NCBI GenBank assembly: GCA_026745465.1
Contig: JACYXH010000722.1
Coordinates: forward strand, 223,501 to 287,500
Length of the DNA: 64,000 nucleotides
Direction of reading: 5' to 3'
Origin: Lota lota
Lineage: Eukaryota > Chordata > Actinopteri > Gadiformes > Lotidae
Translations under genes and position numbers: made by a program
Notes under the pieces: model-generated
Databases searched by the model: none
Seen by the model: the letters and a program-made list of their open reading frames with translations, nothing else
What the model was told of the DNA's origin: nothing
Shown here: piece after piece, positions 43,301 to 53,334 of the stretch
How the letters are laid out: every line of letters begins with the position of its first letter
How positions within the stretch are numbered: the first letter of the stretch is position 1

Positions 43301-46300
43301 CCCCAAAGGAAGGTTTGAGGAGAGAAGCTAACCAGGGGGAGAAGCTAAAGAACTTGCTAACTTGTGGAGAAAACTCTCTTGACTTCTATACTTCATATGT
43401 TGTTGTTGTGAATAAGAGCGCTCCACAACAGTTGGAGTATCTCCAGTTTTTGAACAAGTTGAAACTGTTCTGTGTTTTAGACTTTGACCCAAACTCTGCA
43501 TCTATCGACGGACTATGTCATTCCTACGGAGAATCACGGGTGGCCAATAAGCATGAACCAGCTCGCTTTGTGGGAGAGACCGGGGATGTGATTAAGAAAC
43601 TCAACCTTTACAAACAGACCAGCTGGGTGTTCTGCAATGGACGACATGACATTGACGATGAGTCCTACAGAGAGTTGGACTACAAGACGTGGTTCCGAAA
43701 AGCCTGTAGAGATATGGAGCACTTGGTGTCATTTGTTTGTAAACCAGAAGTTCTCTTACACGGGAGAACTCTCATTATCTTTCTTCTGCTTTCCCCCGTG
43801 TCGAGTGAGAAAGACCCCATCTTCGATACGTACAATGCCTTCTATAAAAACACAGAAGGGGAGAACATCATCAGTATTTGTGAGTCTCAAAGCACGTATG
43901 AGAAATGGAGGCTGATGATCGAGGGGAAGTGTGACTGTGACATCAGCCAGCAGGCGATATGGGAGCTGAGCCTCAGTGAGGTCAATGGCACCGTGGTGGC
44001 TCTGGGACCCTTTGATCAGTCATCTGATAGACTACTTCCATCGTCTGACTCTTCCTTTGTTGTTCTGACGCAGAAGCATAAAGACCTGATGACTGCTCTT
44101 GATATTTTGTGTCTGAATCAATGCGAAAACATCTACGACGAACATGACACAGTGTTCCATGATGTCAAACTCGAAGTTGAAGAGGCATTTTTCAGAGGTG
44201 GGAAAGTGAAATGGTTGAACTTCTATCTTTGTGAGAAGCCCAAAGCAAAGCCATTCATCAAAAGAGACAAATATGAAAAGCTGAAGCAAATGATCAAATC
44301 TCATTCAGAACATTCTGTAGATGTATGCACACTGCTGAATCTCTTTCACCATCCCGGGTGTGGCGGTACCACCCTCGCCATGCATGTAATGTGGGACCTC
44401 CGTGCACACTTCCGATGTGCTGTTTTAAAAGACAACACATTGCCACAGCCAGAGGTCGCCACTCAGGTCAGACAGTTAATGATGTTGGAAAATGAGAAAC
44501 CATCTCCAGTTCTGCTGCTGGTTGATGATTCAAAGGACACAGTGAATGCACAAAATCTTGTTACCTGCATCAAAAAAGCCATTGAGGAGAGCTGCTCAAG
44601 CCGAACTGTTAATGACAAACCAAGCTGCCACGTTCTCATCCTTAACTGTGTTCGTTCTCAAAGCCCACAGGACCTCTACCGTCAACACTCAACACAAAGT
44701 CTGCTTATTACTAGTTCCATCACACCCAAAGAACAAGATGATTTTGAGGAAAAACTTCTAGAGCTCAGAGAAACTCATACAAAACCTGAAAACTTCTACA
44801 GCTTCATGATCATGAAGAGTAACTTTGACCCTAAATATGTTAAAGGTCTTGTTCATAATACTCTGGAAAACTTTGACTCCTGCACAAAGAAGGCACAACT
44901 TTTTGCCTTTCTTTCATTATTAAACACTTATGTGTTTGCATCTGAAATCTCTATCTCTCTCTCCGAAGAGTATCTGGGAATTCAAATGTTCTACAGGAAT
45001 GAAGACAATGTTCTGGACAGAATGAAGCCATATTCAAACTTTCTAATCATAGACAGAGTGGAGGAACTGGGAGGATATAAAAGCCTGCGCATCCTGCATC
45101 ACTCCATTGCATCTGCCTGCCTTGAAGAGCTGGAGAGGACATACCTCTTGAAAGCCAGTGACATAATTATGTCCATACTTCATTGTGATCTGTTTTTCAC
45201 CACCAAAATCAAAATTGGAAAAGGAAATCTGGTGCGGTCCATTCAACGTATGTTGATTGAACGGCAAAGCAGAAAAGATGGGGATGAACGAGATAAATTC
45301 TCTCTCCTCATAGAGAAAATTCATAAACAGCAAGGTAAAGGAATGATCCAAGACGTCTTTGTCAAAGCATCTTCCCAGTTTGTTGAAAGTGCTTCTATTC
45401 CACAGGCACTGGCAAGGTACTTGTACCTCGAAGAGCGGGATTTTACACAGGCGTTGATTTGGGCAGAAAAAGCAAAGAAAATCAAAGAAAATCCATATAC
45501 CGTTGACACGATTGGACAAGTGCACAAGAGCGAACTAAAATCCAACATACCAAGTAAAAAGAATCCACCGTGTAATCCAGAAGATTTGGACACAAATATT
45601 CAGTTATCTATGAAGGCTGTCACAGCTTTTAAAAGAGCACAAGAGCTGGCAAACGCAGAGGAAGAACCGAATAAGGGACCGTGTGATGATGATGACTCAG
45701 AGGACTACGCCACAAAATCAACATACAACTTCTATGGCTATGTGGGGGTGCTTGAGGTGGTTTTTTTGGTCTTTGAAATGCTGAGCAGATTGCCATTCTT
45801 TGAGGAGAGTGACCCATCGAGAAAAAAGTACCTGCAGAGTTTTCTAAAAGGAAGTTTCCCCATCACCAGTGTGCACAAGGAGCATAATGAAGTCAACAAC
45901 AGATACATTCAAGTCATCAAAGAACATCAGCTGTTTCTCTTTAGTCTGAAAACCGAGGTCAAAGACATATTTCAATTCTTTGATGAGTACTTAACATACA
46001 TGAAAGAAAACAATCCAGGAGAATATATTTCAAAAAATCGCCGGACAATTTCTGATCACTTTAAAAAGTATGTTATGCTTTTTTGTGCTTCACCTGAGGA
46101 AAGACAACAAGAAAGAGACTGTAATCCAAACCTCACTGTCAAGATGCTGGTTGAAGAACAGAGAACAGTCCTTGAGGAGATGCATGCTGACACATTCGCT
46201 GGGATACTGCGGCACTTGGACAAGGGTGCAGACGTGGTGGAGGACATCGTAAAATGCTATGCCTACATCCAAGAACATAAGCAGCTTTCTGACCAAAGAC

Positions 46301-46923
46301 AAAAGACAAGGGAGAAAATAAACTACATTTGGGCAAGCATTATACTCTACCTGCTGAAACCAAAAAGTAAATATGTGAAAAGTTACTCTCAACTCTGCAA
46401 TCTTCTCTCAGAAACTCTGCAGGAAGTTTCATTGAATTATCCCTTCCCTGACCCATACTTCCTGGCACTGCTGTTGTTCTGGCCTGTTTCAGGACAAGAG
46501 CCAACAGAAATCAGGACCTATGTGACTGCAATCCGAAACTCCTCTCGCAAGCGTCTATCTATTTTGTTGAGAAAGAGGAGTACTGTTGCTCACTTCTACT
46601 TGGGGAAGAAGAACGGGCTCGCAAGACTCGTTCCCAAACACAAACTTGATGAATGTTTCACTAATATGCATCGCAGTGCCTTGGCACAACTGTGGCGAAA
46701 CGGGGAGATATTTAGAGAAAGAGAAATTACCAGCCGTCTTCAGCGTGTCTCTGGATTGATTGAGATAGGCGAGGTGTATGCCATTTATGGAAGACTTAAA
46801 ATCCCAGTGCGACCAGCATACATTGGTACAACAAGAAGCGGATTAAGCACAGAAAAGGTTTCCTTCTACATTGGATTTGCTATCGACGGCCCCCTTGCTT
46901 ATGATATTCAGTTTGAAAACTAG
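39500..46923 (+). CDS. SAMD9/SAMD9L-like protein with two SAM domains and a PYRIN domain (whole gene)
   Basis: Joined exons 39500-40390, 41228-41540 and 43280-46923; phases match (0, then 1) and the product is 1615 aa, close to the 1589 aa of human SAMD9. Order seen: SAM 1 (about 12-78), SAM 2 (about 90-158), Ser/Lys linker, a TEAARTAR/TETKDAR repeat (about 214-297), a PYRIN/DAPIN domain (about 310-400), a SIR2-like region (from about 410), a P-loop NTPase (HHPGCGGTTLAM near 758-769; LLLVDD near 810), a TPR-like helical region, and a C-terminal OB-like segment ending FAIDGPLAYDIQFEN. Mammalian SAMD9 proteins are interferon-linked cytosolic antiviral and growth-restriction factors. The AlbA-like effector domain that mammals have after SAM is not seen; SAM 2 and PYRIN stand in its place. 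Confidence 0.85.
40141..40390 (+). repeat. Coding minisatellite: ARTEA / TKDAR repeat
   Basis: Units of 15-24 bp (GCCAGGACAGAG core) encode about 83 residues of ARTEAARTAR, TETKDAR and TKATR type. All steps keep the frame. The segment is basic-acidic, low-complexity and likely a disordered linker between SAM 2 and PYRIN. Confidence 0.92.
40391..41227. other. SAMD9-like intron 1
   Basis: Unique sequence. ATTAATCTCAC/GATTAATCAT stretches at 40480-40545 look like a fragment of an old interspersed repeat. No extra exon recognised. Confidence 0.5.
41228..41540 (+). CDS. SAMD9-like exon 2: PYRIN (DAPIN) domain
   Basis: 313 bp between TTTCTGCAG and ATGG/GTAAAG. Encodes a Pro-rich start (TPAWPSKGPAPPGPVQ) then LLVGTLENLGKDDLKKFRFH, SRLEDKDILDLADVMLDHYG, GAVLQATLRILPEIPRRDL and IADLEQKM. 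The LENLGKDDLKKFRFHL helix and the closing RxDLxxxLE pattern are typical of PYRIN domains, which recruit ASC-type adaptors through homotypic contacts. If not spliced onward, the frame stops at GKEII. Confidence 0.85.
41611..42728. mobile_element. Non-autonomous hAT element in SAMD9-like intron 2
   Basis: 1118 bp with terminal inverted CAGGGTTTC and GAAACCCTG. Flanked by an 8-bp target duplication with one mismatch, AGCTGGGC (41603-41610) and ACCTGGGC (42729-42736). Subterminal ATTAGCCGGC is matched by GCCGGCC near the other end. No transposase. Confidence 0.7.
41884..42445. mobile_element. Possible nested DNA transposon
   Basis: Imperfect inverted ends TCTCACACCTGAGTTG and ACTACAGGTGTGAAAA, with many GGTGTGAAC/GAACC blocks between them. 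It would be inserted inside the hAT element. No target duplication identified. Confidence 0.35.
42737..43279. other. End of SAMD9-like intron 2
   Basis: AT-rich unique sequence ending in the acceptor TGAACATAG. No AlbA-like coding sequence was found between exon 2 and exon 3. Confidence 0.55.
43280..46923 (+). CDS. SAMD9-like exon 3: SIR2-like, NTPase, TPR and OB regions
   Basis: 3644 bp to TAG at 46921. It starts GQLKQQCAPKEGL, and the open frame shown from a TTG at 43252 is only an extension into the intron. FCVLDFDPNS and SWVFCNGRHDID mark the SIR2-like part. The nucleotide-binding loop GCGGTT lacks the usual Lys of Walker A, as is typical of the SAMD9 family. One giant exon for the conserved body is also how mammalian SAMD9 genes are built. 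Confidence 0.92.
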
Positions 46924-49199
46924 CAACAGAAGTTCCCTCAATGAGGCTCCTATAAGGACAAAAACCCTTCAACAAACTTGACTAACTTTTCATGTCTGGC
47001 TTGCAGCTCCTCTGAGCAGAAATAAAATAATCTTCTTATTCTATATAATTTTAAATCATTCATTAGCTTCTGTGAAATTGCTCAGGGGAAAACATCCATG
47101 TTAATAGTAATAATATACAATAATATTGTTGATTTTGACCTTTGTTCATGTCTACCTTTTACTTTGATTGTACATTGTATTTTAGGATATTTTAAAGAGT
47201 AACATTGCATTTTAGGATATTTTAAAGAGTAACATTGCATTTTAGGATATTTTAAAGAGTAACATTGTATTTTAGGATATTTTAAAGAGTAACATTGTAT
47301 TTGGGTATATTTTAAAGGCTACCATTTAAGCCCCACCCCCAAATATGGATTGTTTCCGTTACAAAAATCCCAAAAACAATTGACGCTTTGAAAACGCTAG
47401 ATCCATACCCTCAGAAATGTGGGTGATGTCATGGATGCTACGTCCATATTGTTTAGTCTGTTCTTGCTATCATTTACGTCGAATTACATAATTGGTTCTT
47501 AGTCATTTGAGTGTTTCTTTCAAATGATGAAGTTGCTCTTGTATTTTTCATCTGATATTTTTATTTTTTTTAATGAGTGTTTGGTTACTTCTAGTTTAAT
47601 TGAACCAAATTATTTATGTCAAACATTTCAGATATTTTTTATTCAATTTTGATTATTATTAGTTAGTTACTCATGTATCTAATACCTTTTTTTAAGTTGT
47701 TTTGTTATGTGTTGAATTACCTTTTATGAGTTAGGCTTATTTTACATACCGTACATTTATTTTGACCAATTTCATAGTCTACGTTATAATTTGTATTCCA
47801 CCTCATCCGTTTCCACCAATAGGAGGCCTTCCACAACATTTGCAAAGTGTTTGCCGGTCCATCTCTTTTTGTCTGCTGACGGTAACCCTTCTTGGTGGTC
47901 CTGAGAGCTTAGGCTTGTTAGATTCTTTGTTATATATTGTCCGTCAGGTTCCCCTCCCTACTTCTATTGTGAACGGTGTGTTCCTGTTAGCCTGGGCCCT
48001 TGGTCATTTCTTTGCTGCCACCTGGCGGTAAGACAGGCCGCTATACACTTACAACAGTTAGAGCTGTTTTCTCCTGACACATTAGGTCAGGAGCGTTGCT
48101 ACCAGCTGTATTTTTGGGTTAGTTTAGGTTAGAGAAGGTAAGTAGACGTGTGGTTCTACTTTGCAGCTAGAAAGCTTTTCCTCCCTTTTGTTAGCTGCTA
48201 GCTTAGCTCTGTTTTGTTCTTTTCTTTGGCAACACCCGAGTCCCAAGACCCGGTAGCTTGTCTTGTTTTGTGTTCCCTGATCCCTCAGTAAACCCATTTT
48301 CACCCTCATCTGTTGTTTCCAGCCCTTTATTATTCACCAACAACTTGCTAAACTCTTTGAACCAATGTCCATTCATGTAAACATGAACATGTATCTTGTG
48401 ACCAGTTAATGTGTGAATAAAACATGATTGAACAGCCCTATGCGTCCATCTCGCCTCAGTGTAGCAGGTTAAAAGACTTGCATCCATTTCTTTATTCTGT
48501 CCTGTGTTTGCTGGTGTGGCACCAGACTCGTAGTCCTCCCCTGCCATCTAGAGGTCATAGTTTGTTACTACTGCCACTACTTTTTCTGGCCAGTGTGAGG
48601 CTTCAACCAGAACCGTCGGTCTGTGAGGAGAGAATGTGTTTATCTGTCTACAGTTTAGAACTACTTCTAATTAAATTAGTACATTACATACACATATTTT
48701 TAAAGTACACCTTATGATAATGTGATACTTTAACAAGTAGAATTGAGTTAGCCTTGTGAAGTCTCTGGGGGTTGAAGGTAAAACCTTTGTGATGGGACTG
48801 GAACCCACCAGACTGTCAGGCAGTTGTCAGGTTGGTTTGGTATAGACAACCTGAACCTGAATCCTTCAGGACTGGGATCCACACAAACGGACTACAGGGA
48901 GATTCTCCTGACCCACGCACTGCGGGGAAAGGGACCGATCAGCTGGTTATTAGGCCCACAACATGACTGGGATGAGGCTTCATCATCATTGGATGAACAT
49001 TTGAGCCGTCCTATTGGTTAATGCAGAAACATGACCTCATCTAAAGCAGACCTTAAGGAAGGTTGTAAAGGGAATAATATCCCTTAGTGTCCCTAAGATC
49101 CCTGCAGCACATTGTCTAAGCTGTGTCTTACATCCTCCTTTATAGGAAGTGAGTCGTAATAATAATCTCTAGACGACAAGAAGGTACGTGAACGGTGAG
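46924..49199. other. SAMD9-like 3' flank and intergenic sequence
   Basis: Contains AATAAAATAATC at about 47020, a plausible polyadenylation signal about 100 bp after the stop. Otherwise AT-rich unique DNA with short open frames (for example 47762-48031, 48424-48717 and 48824-49021) that I do not recognise and do not call. Confidence 0.5.
47165..47325. repeat. 30-bp tandem repeat, five copies
   Basis: Unit contains ATTTTAGGATATTTTAAAG and AGTAACATTG, period 30 bp, in the 3' flank of the SAMD9-like gene. Confidence 0.92.
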
Positions 49200-49326
49200 A
49201 CATTCACATGATGGTGACAGAGGATGAAGAGGACACTGTTCATTGGAACTGTGGAGAAGGAGGAGCTTAAAGGTAAACCAGAAACAATGGAGATAAACAC
49301 TGAGATGTGACAGGTGGAGAGAGCCT

Positions 49327-49590
49327 TTGAAAGTGAATGAACTATGCTTGTATATGAAACTTGATACAGGTGCTACAGCAAATCTGATAACGGAAAAATA
49401 CTTAAAAACACTGTGTAACCGACCCAGAGAATTGAAGACTAACGCAGGTCTTAAAGCATACAATGGACTGAAAATACAAACAAGTGGAGAGTGCAGACTG
49501 CAGGTGAGGAACAAAGACGTCAAGAGGACATTCACATTTGTAATTGTGCCACATAGTAAAGAGTCAGTTCTTGGGGATGCAGCTAGTTAG
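49327..49590 (+). pseudogene. Retroelement protease fragment
   Basis: Contains the aspartic protease signature LDTGATANLI, followed by a short frame ended by TAG at about 49590. Ty3/gypsy elements place this upstream of reverse transcriptase. Confidence 0.7.
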
Positions 49591-49880
49591 GCTATCTCCT
49601 AGTGGAGGATTGGGGTGAAGCGTACGCAGGCAGTCTCAACGTGTAGAGAAAGCAGTTCATGGGTCGCAGACCCTGTTCTCCCTTGACAACACAAGTTGTT
49701 GACCCCTGACCCTGTTGTCAACAGGGTCAGTGACACCCTGAAGTGAACACCAGGACAATTCTAACTATCCAAAAATATTAGATGGCATTGGGGCACTTCC
49801 TTTCACATACAGCATTAAATCCTCCTAGACGAGCACCAATACCACTCAGACAAGAGCTCCACAGGATGTTGACCTAGGAG

Positions 49881-50606
49881 TTGTCAACTCAGGGGCCAAC
49901 AGAATGGGTGAACCCTATGGTCAGTGTCGAAAAACCAACTGGACAGTTACGGGTCTGCATGGACCCCAAAGACCTAAATGAGGCTATCATGAGAGAACAT
50001 TATCAAATACCAACACGGGAGGAAATACTGAGTGAAATGCTGGGGCGCAGTGGTTTGCAAAGCTTGATGCATCCCGTGGGTTTTGGCAGCTGGACCAGAA
50101 CAGTGAGGAGCTCGTTCAACTTCCAACGTTTACAACGTTTACAACCATTACAACCATTACAACCATTACAACCATTACAGCCATTACAACCATTACAACC
50201 ATTACAACCATTACAACCATTACAACCATTTGGACGTTACAGCTATCAGCGACTTCCATTTGGGGTCTGCTCCGCACCCGAGATCTTTCACAGCGCCATG
50301 GAACCATGGAAACCACTCGAAGGACTAGAAGGTGTCAGAGTATACATTGATGATGTCATCTTTTGGGCGGGGTCAAAGGAGCGGCTACATACTCTAACCC
50401 TAACCCTAACCCTACATAGAGCACCAGAAAGAGTGCACAGATATGGCCTCAAACTCGATAGAGAGAAATGTAAGTTCACCAAACCAGAGGTCACATTCCT
50501 GGGAGACAGGTTGACATCTGCAGGTGTGCAGCCGGAGGAGAACAAAATCACAGCGGTCAGCGACATGCCTGAGCCACTGACAAGAAGGGAGTGCAACAGG
50601 GTTTAG
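49881..50606 (+). pseudogene. Retroelement reverse transcriptase fragment with insertions
   Basis: WVNPMVSVEKP, RVCMDPKDLNEAI, RLPFGVCSAPEIF and the catalytic-type VYIDDVIF are Ty3/gypsy reverse transcriptase motifs. The segment that should lead to the first catalytic Asp is disrupted, a 9-bp repeat array interrupts it at 50110-50232 and a CCCTAA tract lies at 50393-50414. Confidence 0.8.
50110..50232. repeat. 9-bp repeat (TTACAACCA) inside the retroelement
   Basis: About 13 copies of TTACAACCA or TTACAACGT variants, keeping the frame open as QPLQPL. It sits between two conserved reverse transcriptase blocks, so it expanded after insertion of the element. Confidence 0.9.
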
Positions 50607-50920
50607 GCATGGTGAACCGTGTGGGCAGGTTCATACCAAATCTGGCCTCCAACACAGCAGCACCGAGAGAGCTCCTCAACACAAAGAGTGAGTGGACACG
50701 GGGAACAGTGCATGAGGATGAATGGAGGAGGCTGAAAGACATTCTAGTTAGAGAACCAGTGTTGGCCTTCTTCGACCCACGAAAGCAAACAAGAGTGTCC
50801 ACAGATGCTTCGCGGGATGGCTTAGGGGCAGTCCCACTCCAGGATCACGACGGAGTCTGGAAGCCCATAGCTTACGCGGCACGATCGCTCACTGAGACAG
50901 AGACGATACGCACAAATTGA
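50591..50920 (+). pseudogene. Retroelement RNase H fragment
   Basis: WRRLKDILVREPVLAFFDP and STDASRDGLGAV match the thumb-to-RNase H region of Ty3/gypsy pol. It overlaps the end of the previous frame, showing a frameshift near 50600. Confidence 0.75.
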
Positions 50921-50984
50921 AAAAGATTGCCTCGGACTAGTTGAGACAGACATTGAGAAGACCAGACGACTGGAGAGAGGCTGT

Positions 50985-51500
50985 GTATTGGCCAGGCATG
51001 AATCGCGACATAGCAGACATGATCGAAAACTGTACGGTGTGTGTCGCACATCACCAGCAACACAACAACAGACATACACCATGACAGACAACCTGTTGGC
51101 TGTTCTAACAGACGGCCGCACATCCCCACAGACAACAGAGGGAACCACTGACCCAGCAGCTCAGCTTTCCCAGCAGCCGTGGGAGCAAATAGGGACAGAT
51201 CGGTTTCATTTTCAAGGAAAGGAATACCTGCTGGTCACAGACTACTACTCAAACCTTCCAGAAATCGCTCTTCTCACAAGCCTCACAGCCACAGGGATAA
51301 TCAAGCATATGAGGTCCATATTTGCACGACATGCCATCCCACAGCTGTAGTGTCTGACAATGGACCCCAGTACGCCAGCCAAGAGTTTGCTCAGTTTGCC
51401 AGAGACTAGGAATTCACACACGTGACTGTCAGCCCACACTTTCCACCGGCGAATGGTAAAGCTGAAAAAGGCGTGCAGATAACAAAAAAGTGCTGTTGTC
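50985..51500 (+). pseudogene. Retroelement integrase fragment
   Basis: A zinc-binding-type MNRDIADMIENCTVC piece, then QIGTDRFHF, VTDYYSNLPEI and, after a stop and frameshift, SDNGPQYASQEF and PPANGKAEKG. These are the integrase zinc finger and DDE core in order. Several stops interrupt them. Confidence 0.75.
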
Positions 51501-51765
51501 CGTGGTGCTTAGAGCAGGGACTCAGAGCTCCCAGGAGGACAGGGTATCCTCACCAACAGCTGCTTAGAGCACGGACTCAGAGCTCACAGGAGGACAGGGT
51601 ATCCTCACCAGACGGACAGGACAGAAGAGCAACATGAAACAGGGGACGCACTGACACAGGTGGACTCACCTGAGTCTCCAGGGGGTGTACAAGGACTGAG
51701 AAGGTCTGAGAGAACCAGCAAGCCTCCAGAGAGGTTCCGTCTTTAACACATACACATGGCGGGAC

Positions 51766-52124
51766 TGTGTTTTCTGTTTTGGTATGAAAATGAGGGAAGA
51801 GAACCAGAGTTAATCCATGTTCATTACAATGACAGGTCGAGATTAGACTGTTGTTTGTTTACTTGAATCTAATTGGCATATGAAGTTATTTCATACGTAG
51901 ATATTGTGAATGCTGGGTTTTGGTTAAGTTCATAAAATAATAATAAAAAAATGTAATAAAATAAAATAAAAATATACAGTGGAAAAGAGATGTGAGGATC
52001 TCTCATGAACATTCACGTATAATGCCACCAGGGGGCTCCCGTGAGCTTGATTGTGTGTAGACGACAACATGGAATAAAGCAGTTCTGTTTTTTCTCTGCT
52101 GGTGATCAGTTGTCACTCATTACA
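51766..52124 (+). repeat. Probable 3' LTR
   Basis: 359 bp starting TGTGTTTTCTG after GGCGGGAC and ending CTCATTACA, with AATAAA at 52073-52078. TG...CA ends and the internal polyadenylation signal fit an LTR. There is no second copy in the window to confirm it. Confidence 0.4.
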
Positions 52125-52198
52125 CTACTCTGTTAAGAATTGTAATTGGCCGGAGCCTTCACCTAGCAATATACTGTTCTCTGATTGGTCGGTTTAAC

Positions 52199-52208
52199 TT
52201 TCGGTTTC
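52199..52208 (+). promoter_or_regulatory. ISRE-type interferon response element upstream of TRIM copy 1
   Basis: TTTCGGTTTC at 52199-52208 is a perfect TTTCNNTTTC core (GAAACCGAAAG on the other strand), the binding pattern of IRF and ISGF3 factors. An inverted CCAAT (GATTGG) lies 20 bp upstream. A likely first-exon donor follows at 52341. Confidence 0.5.
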
Positions 52209-52315
52209 AGCTCTGTGCGCTCGGAACACTTGAAGTCCAGTCCGTCCAGTGGAGCGATGATCAGCTCTGTGCGCTCGGAACACTTGAAGTCCAGTCCGTC
52301 CAGTGGAGCGGTGAT
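52208..52315. repeat. 54-bp tandem duplication in the probable TRIM first exon
   Basis: Two copies at a 54-bp period, starting CAGCTCTGTGCGCTCGGAAC and containing TCCAGTCCGTCCAGTGGAGC. The duplication covers the region between the ISRE and the donor AAA/GTGAGTAAAG at 52341. Confidence 0.85.
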
Positions 52316-52341
52316 CAGCAGAGAGCGCAAATGAACTAAAG

Positions 52342-52907
52342 TGAGTAAAGTAATGGCATTGGTATTATTTATATTCTCATATTCCGGTCAAGCTAATGTA
52401 TATTCAGTTTAAATAAAGTTAAAGAAGATGACCGTGCATACATATTACATAGTAACTAGTATTCTGGGTTATATTAACATAGAAGGCATATTACATGATG
52501 ACTTTAGTATTCTGGGTTATATTAACATAGAAGGCATATTACATGATAACTTTAGTACTCTGGGTTATATTAACTTAGTAACATCGGGCTCACTAGATTG
52601 TTAATATAATATTCATTAGAGATGATTGTAAGGTTAGGCCTATGCAGCCTGTTGTAGCATTAATGAGGAAGAGGAAGTAAGACGAGCCAGCCGACACGCG
52701 CAGCTCCGTGGTCATGCCAGCCGCCCCTAAATGTGCTGCGCGCGCAGATTCTATCTTATGGCAAACGCATTGAGACGGCCAAGCGCGAGCTGACACGGAG
52801 AGGGAGCGACTTTCCACATGTGACTACATCTGGAATACCCGTGCACTCCAGATGTAGGGACGGCTGGCTGGACCACAGTGAAATGAGGATACCACGTATT
52901 TAATCCA
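52342..52907. other. Probable TRIM copy 1 5' intron, first part
   Basis: Contains three loose copies of TATTCTGGGTTATATTAACAT (52455-52575). The rest is unique. No coding exon recognised. Confidence 0.45.
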
Positions 52908-52910
52908 TAC

Positions 52911-53180
52911 GTATCTTTATTGTTTCAGAAGTTCTTGTTGAGTTACGCTGATATGCTTCTCTTTTCTAGACCGTACATACGTATCTTTATTGTTTGAGAA
53001 GTTCTTGTTGAGTTATGCTGATATGCTTCTCTTTTCTAGACCGTACATACGTATCTTTATTGTTTCAGAAGTTCTTGTTGAGTTATGCTGATATGCTTCT
53101 CTTTTCTAGACCGTACATACGTATCTTTATTGTTTCAGAAGTTCTTGTTGAGTTATGCTGATATGTTTCTCTTTTCTAGA
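52911..53180 (+). repeat. 70-bp repeat containing a splice acceptor, four copies
   Basis: Exact 70-bp period. Each unit has GAAGTTCTTGTTGAGTTATG, a branch-like TGCTGAT and CTTCTCTTTTCTAG/ACC, a strong acceptor. The last copy precedes the TRIM coding exon. Only one unit is present before TRIM copy 2 (59528-59594). Confidence 0.92.
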
Positions 53181-53334
53181 CCTCCTGAACCTGGAAGGTA
53201 CAGACCACCTGTGGAGTTTATTAATAGAGTTCAGAAGAAGGAAGCCATCAGGAGTGACTTCCTGTCTAAGCGGCTGGGTGGCAGGATAGAGTCACAACAG
53301 CAGTGTTGCTTCGGTACTTTAGATATCCGCTCAA

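Larger units (their letters stand above)
49200..52124 (+). mobile_element. Ty3/gypsy-type LTR retrotransposon, broken
   Basis: Protease, reverse transcriptase, RNase H and integrase remnants occur in the order of a Ty3/gypsy pol gene, separated by stops and frameshifts. A probable 3' LTR closes the element; no matching 5' LTR was found upstream, and the left boundary is approximate. The element is clearly inactive. Confidence 0.75.

Noticed and set aside
49327-51640. Retroelement open frames as host genes
   Set aside because: Ordered protease, reverse transcriptase, RNase H and integrase motifs with stops and frameshifts show a dead Ty3/gypsy element.
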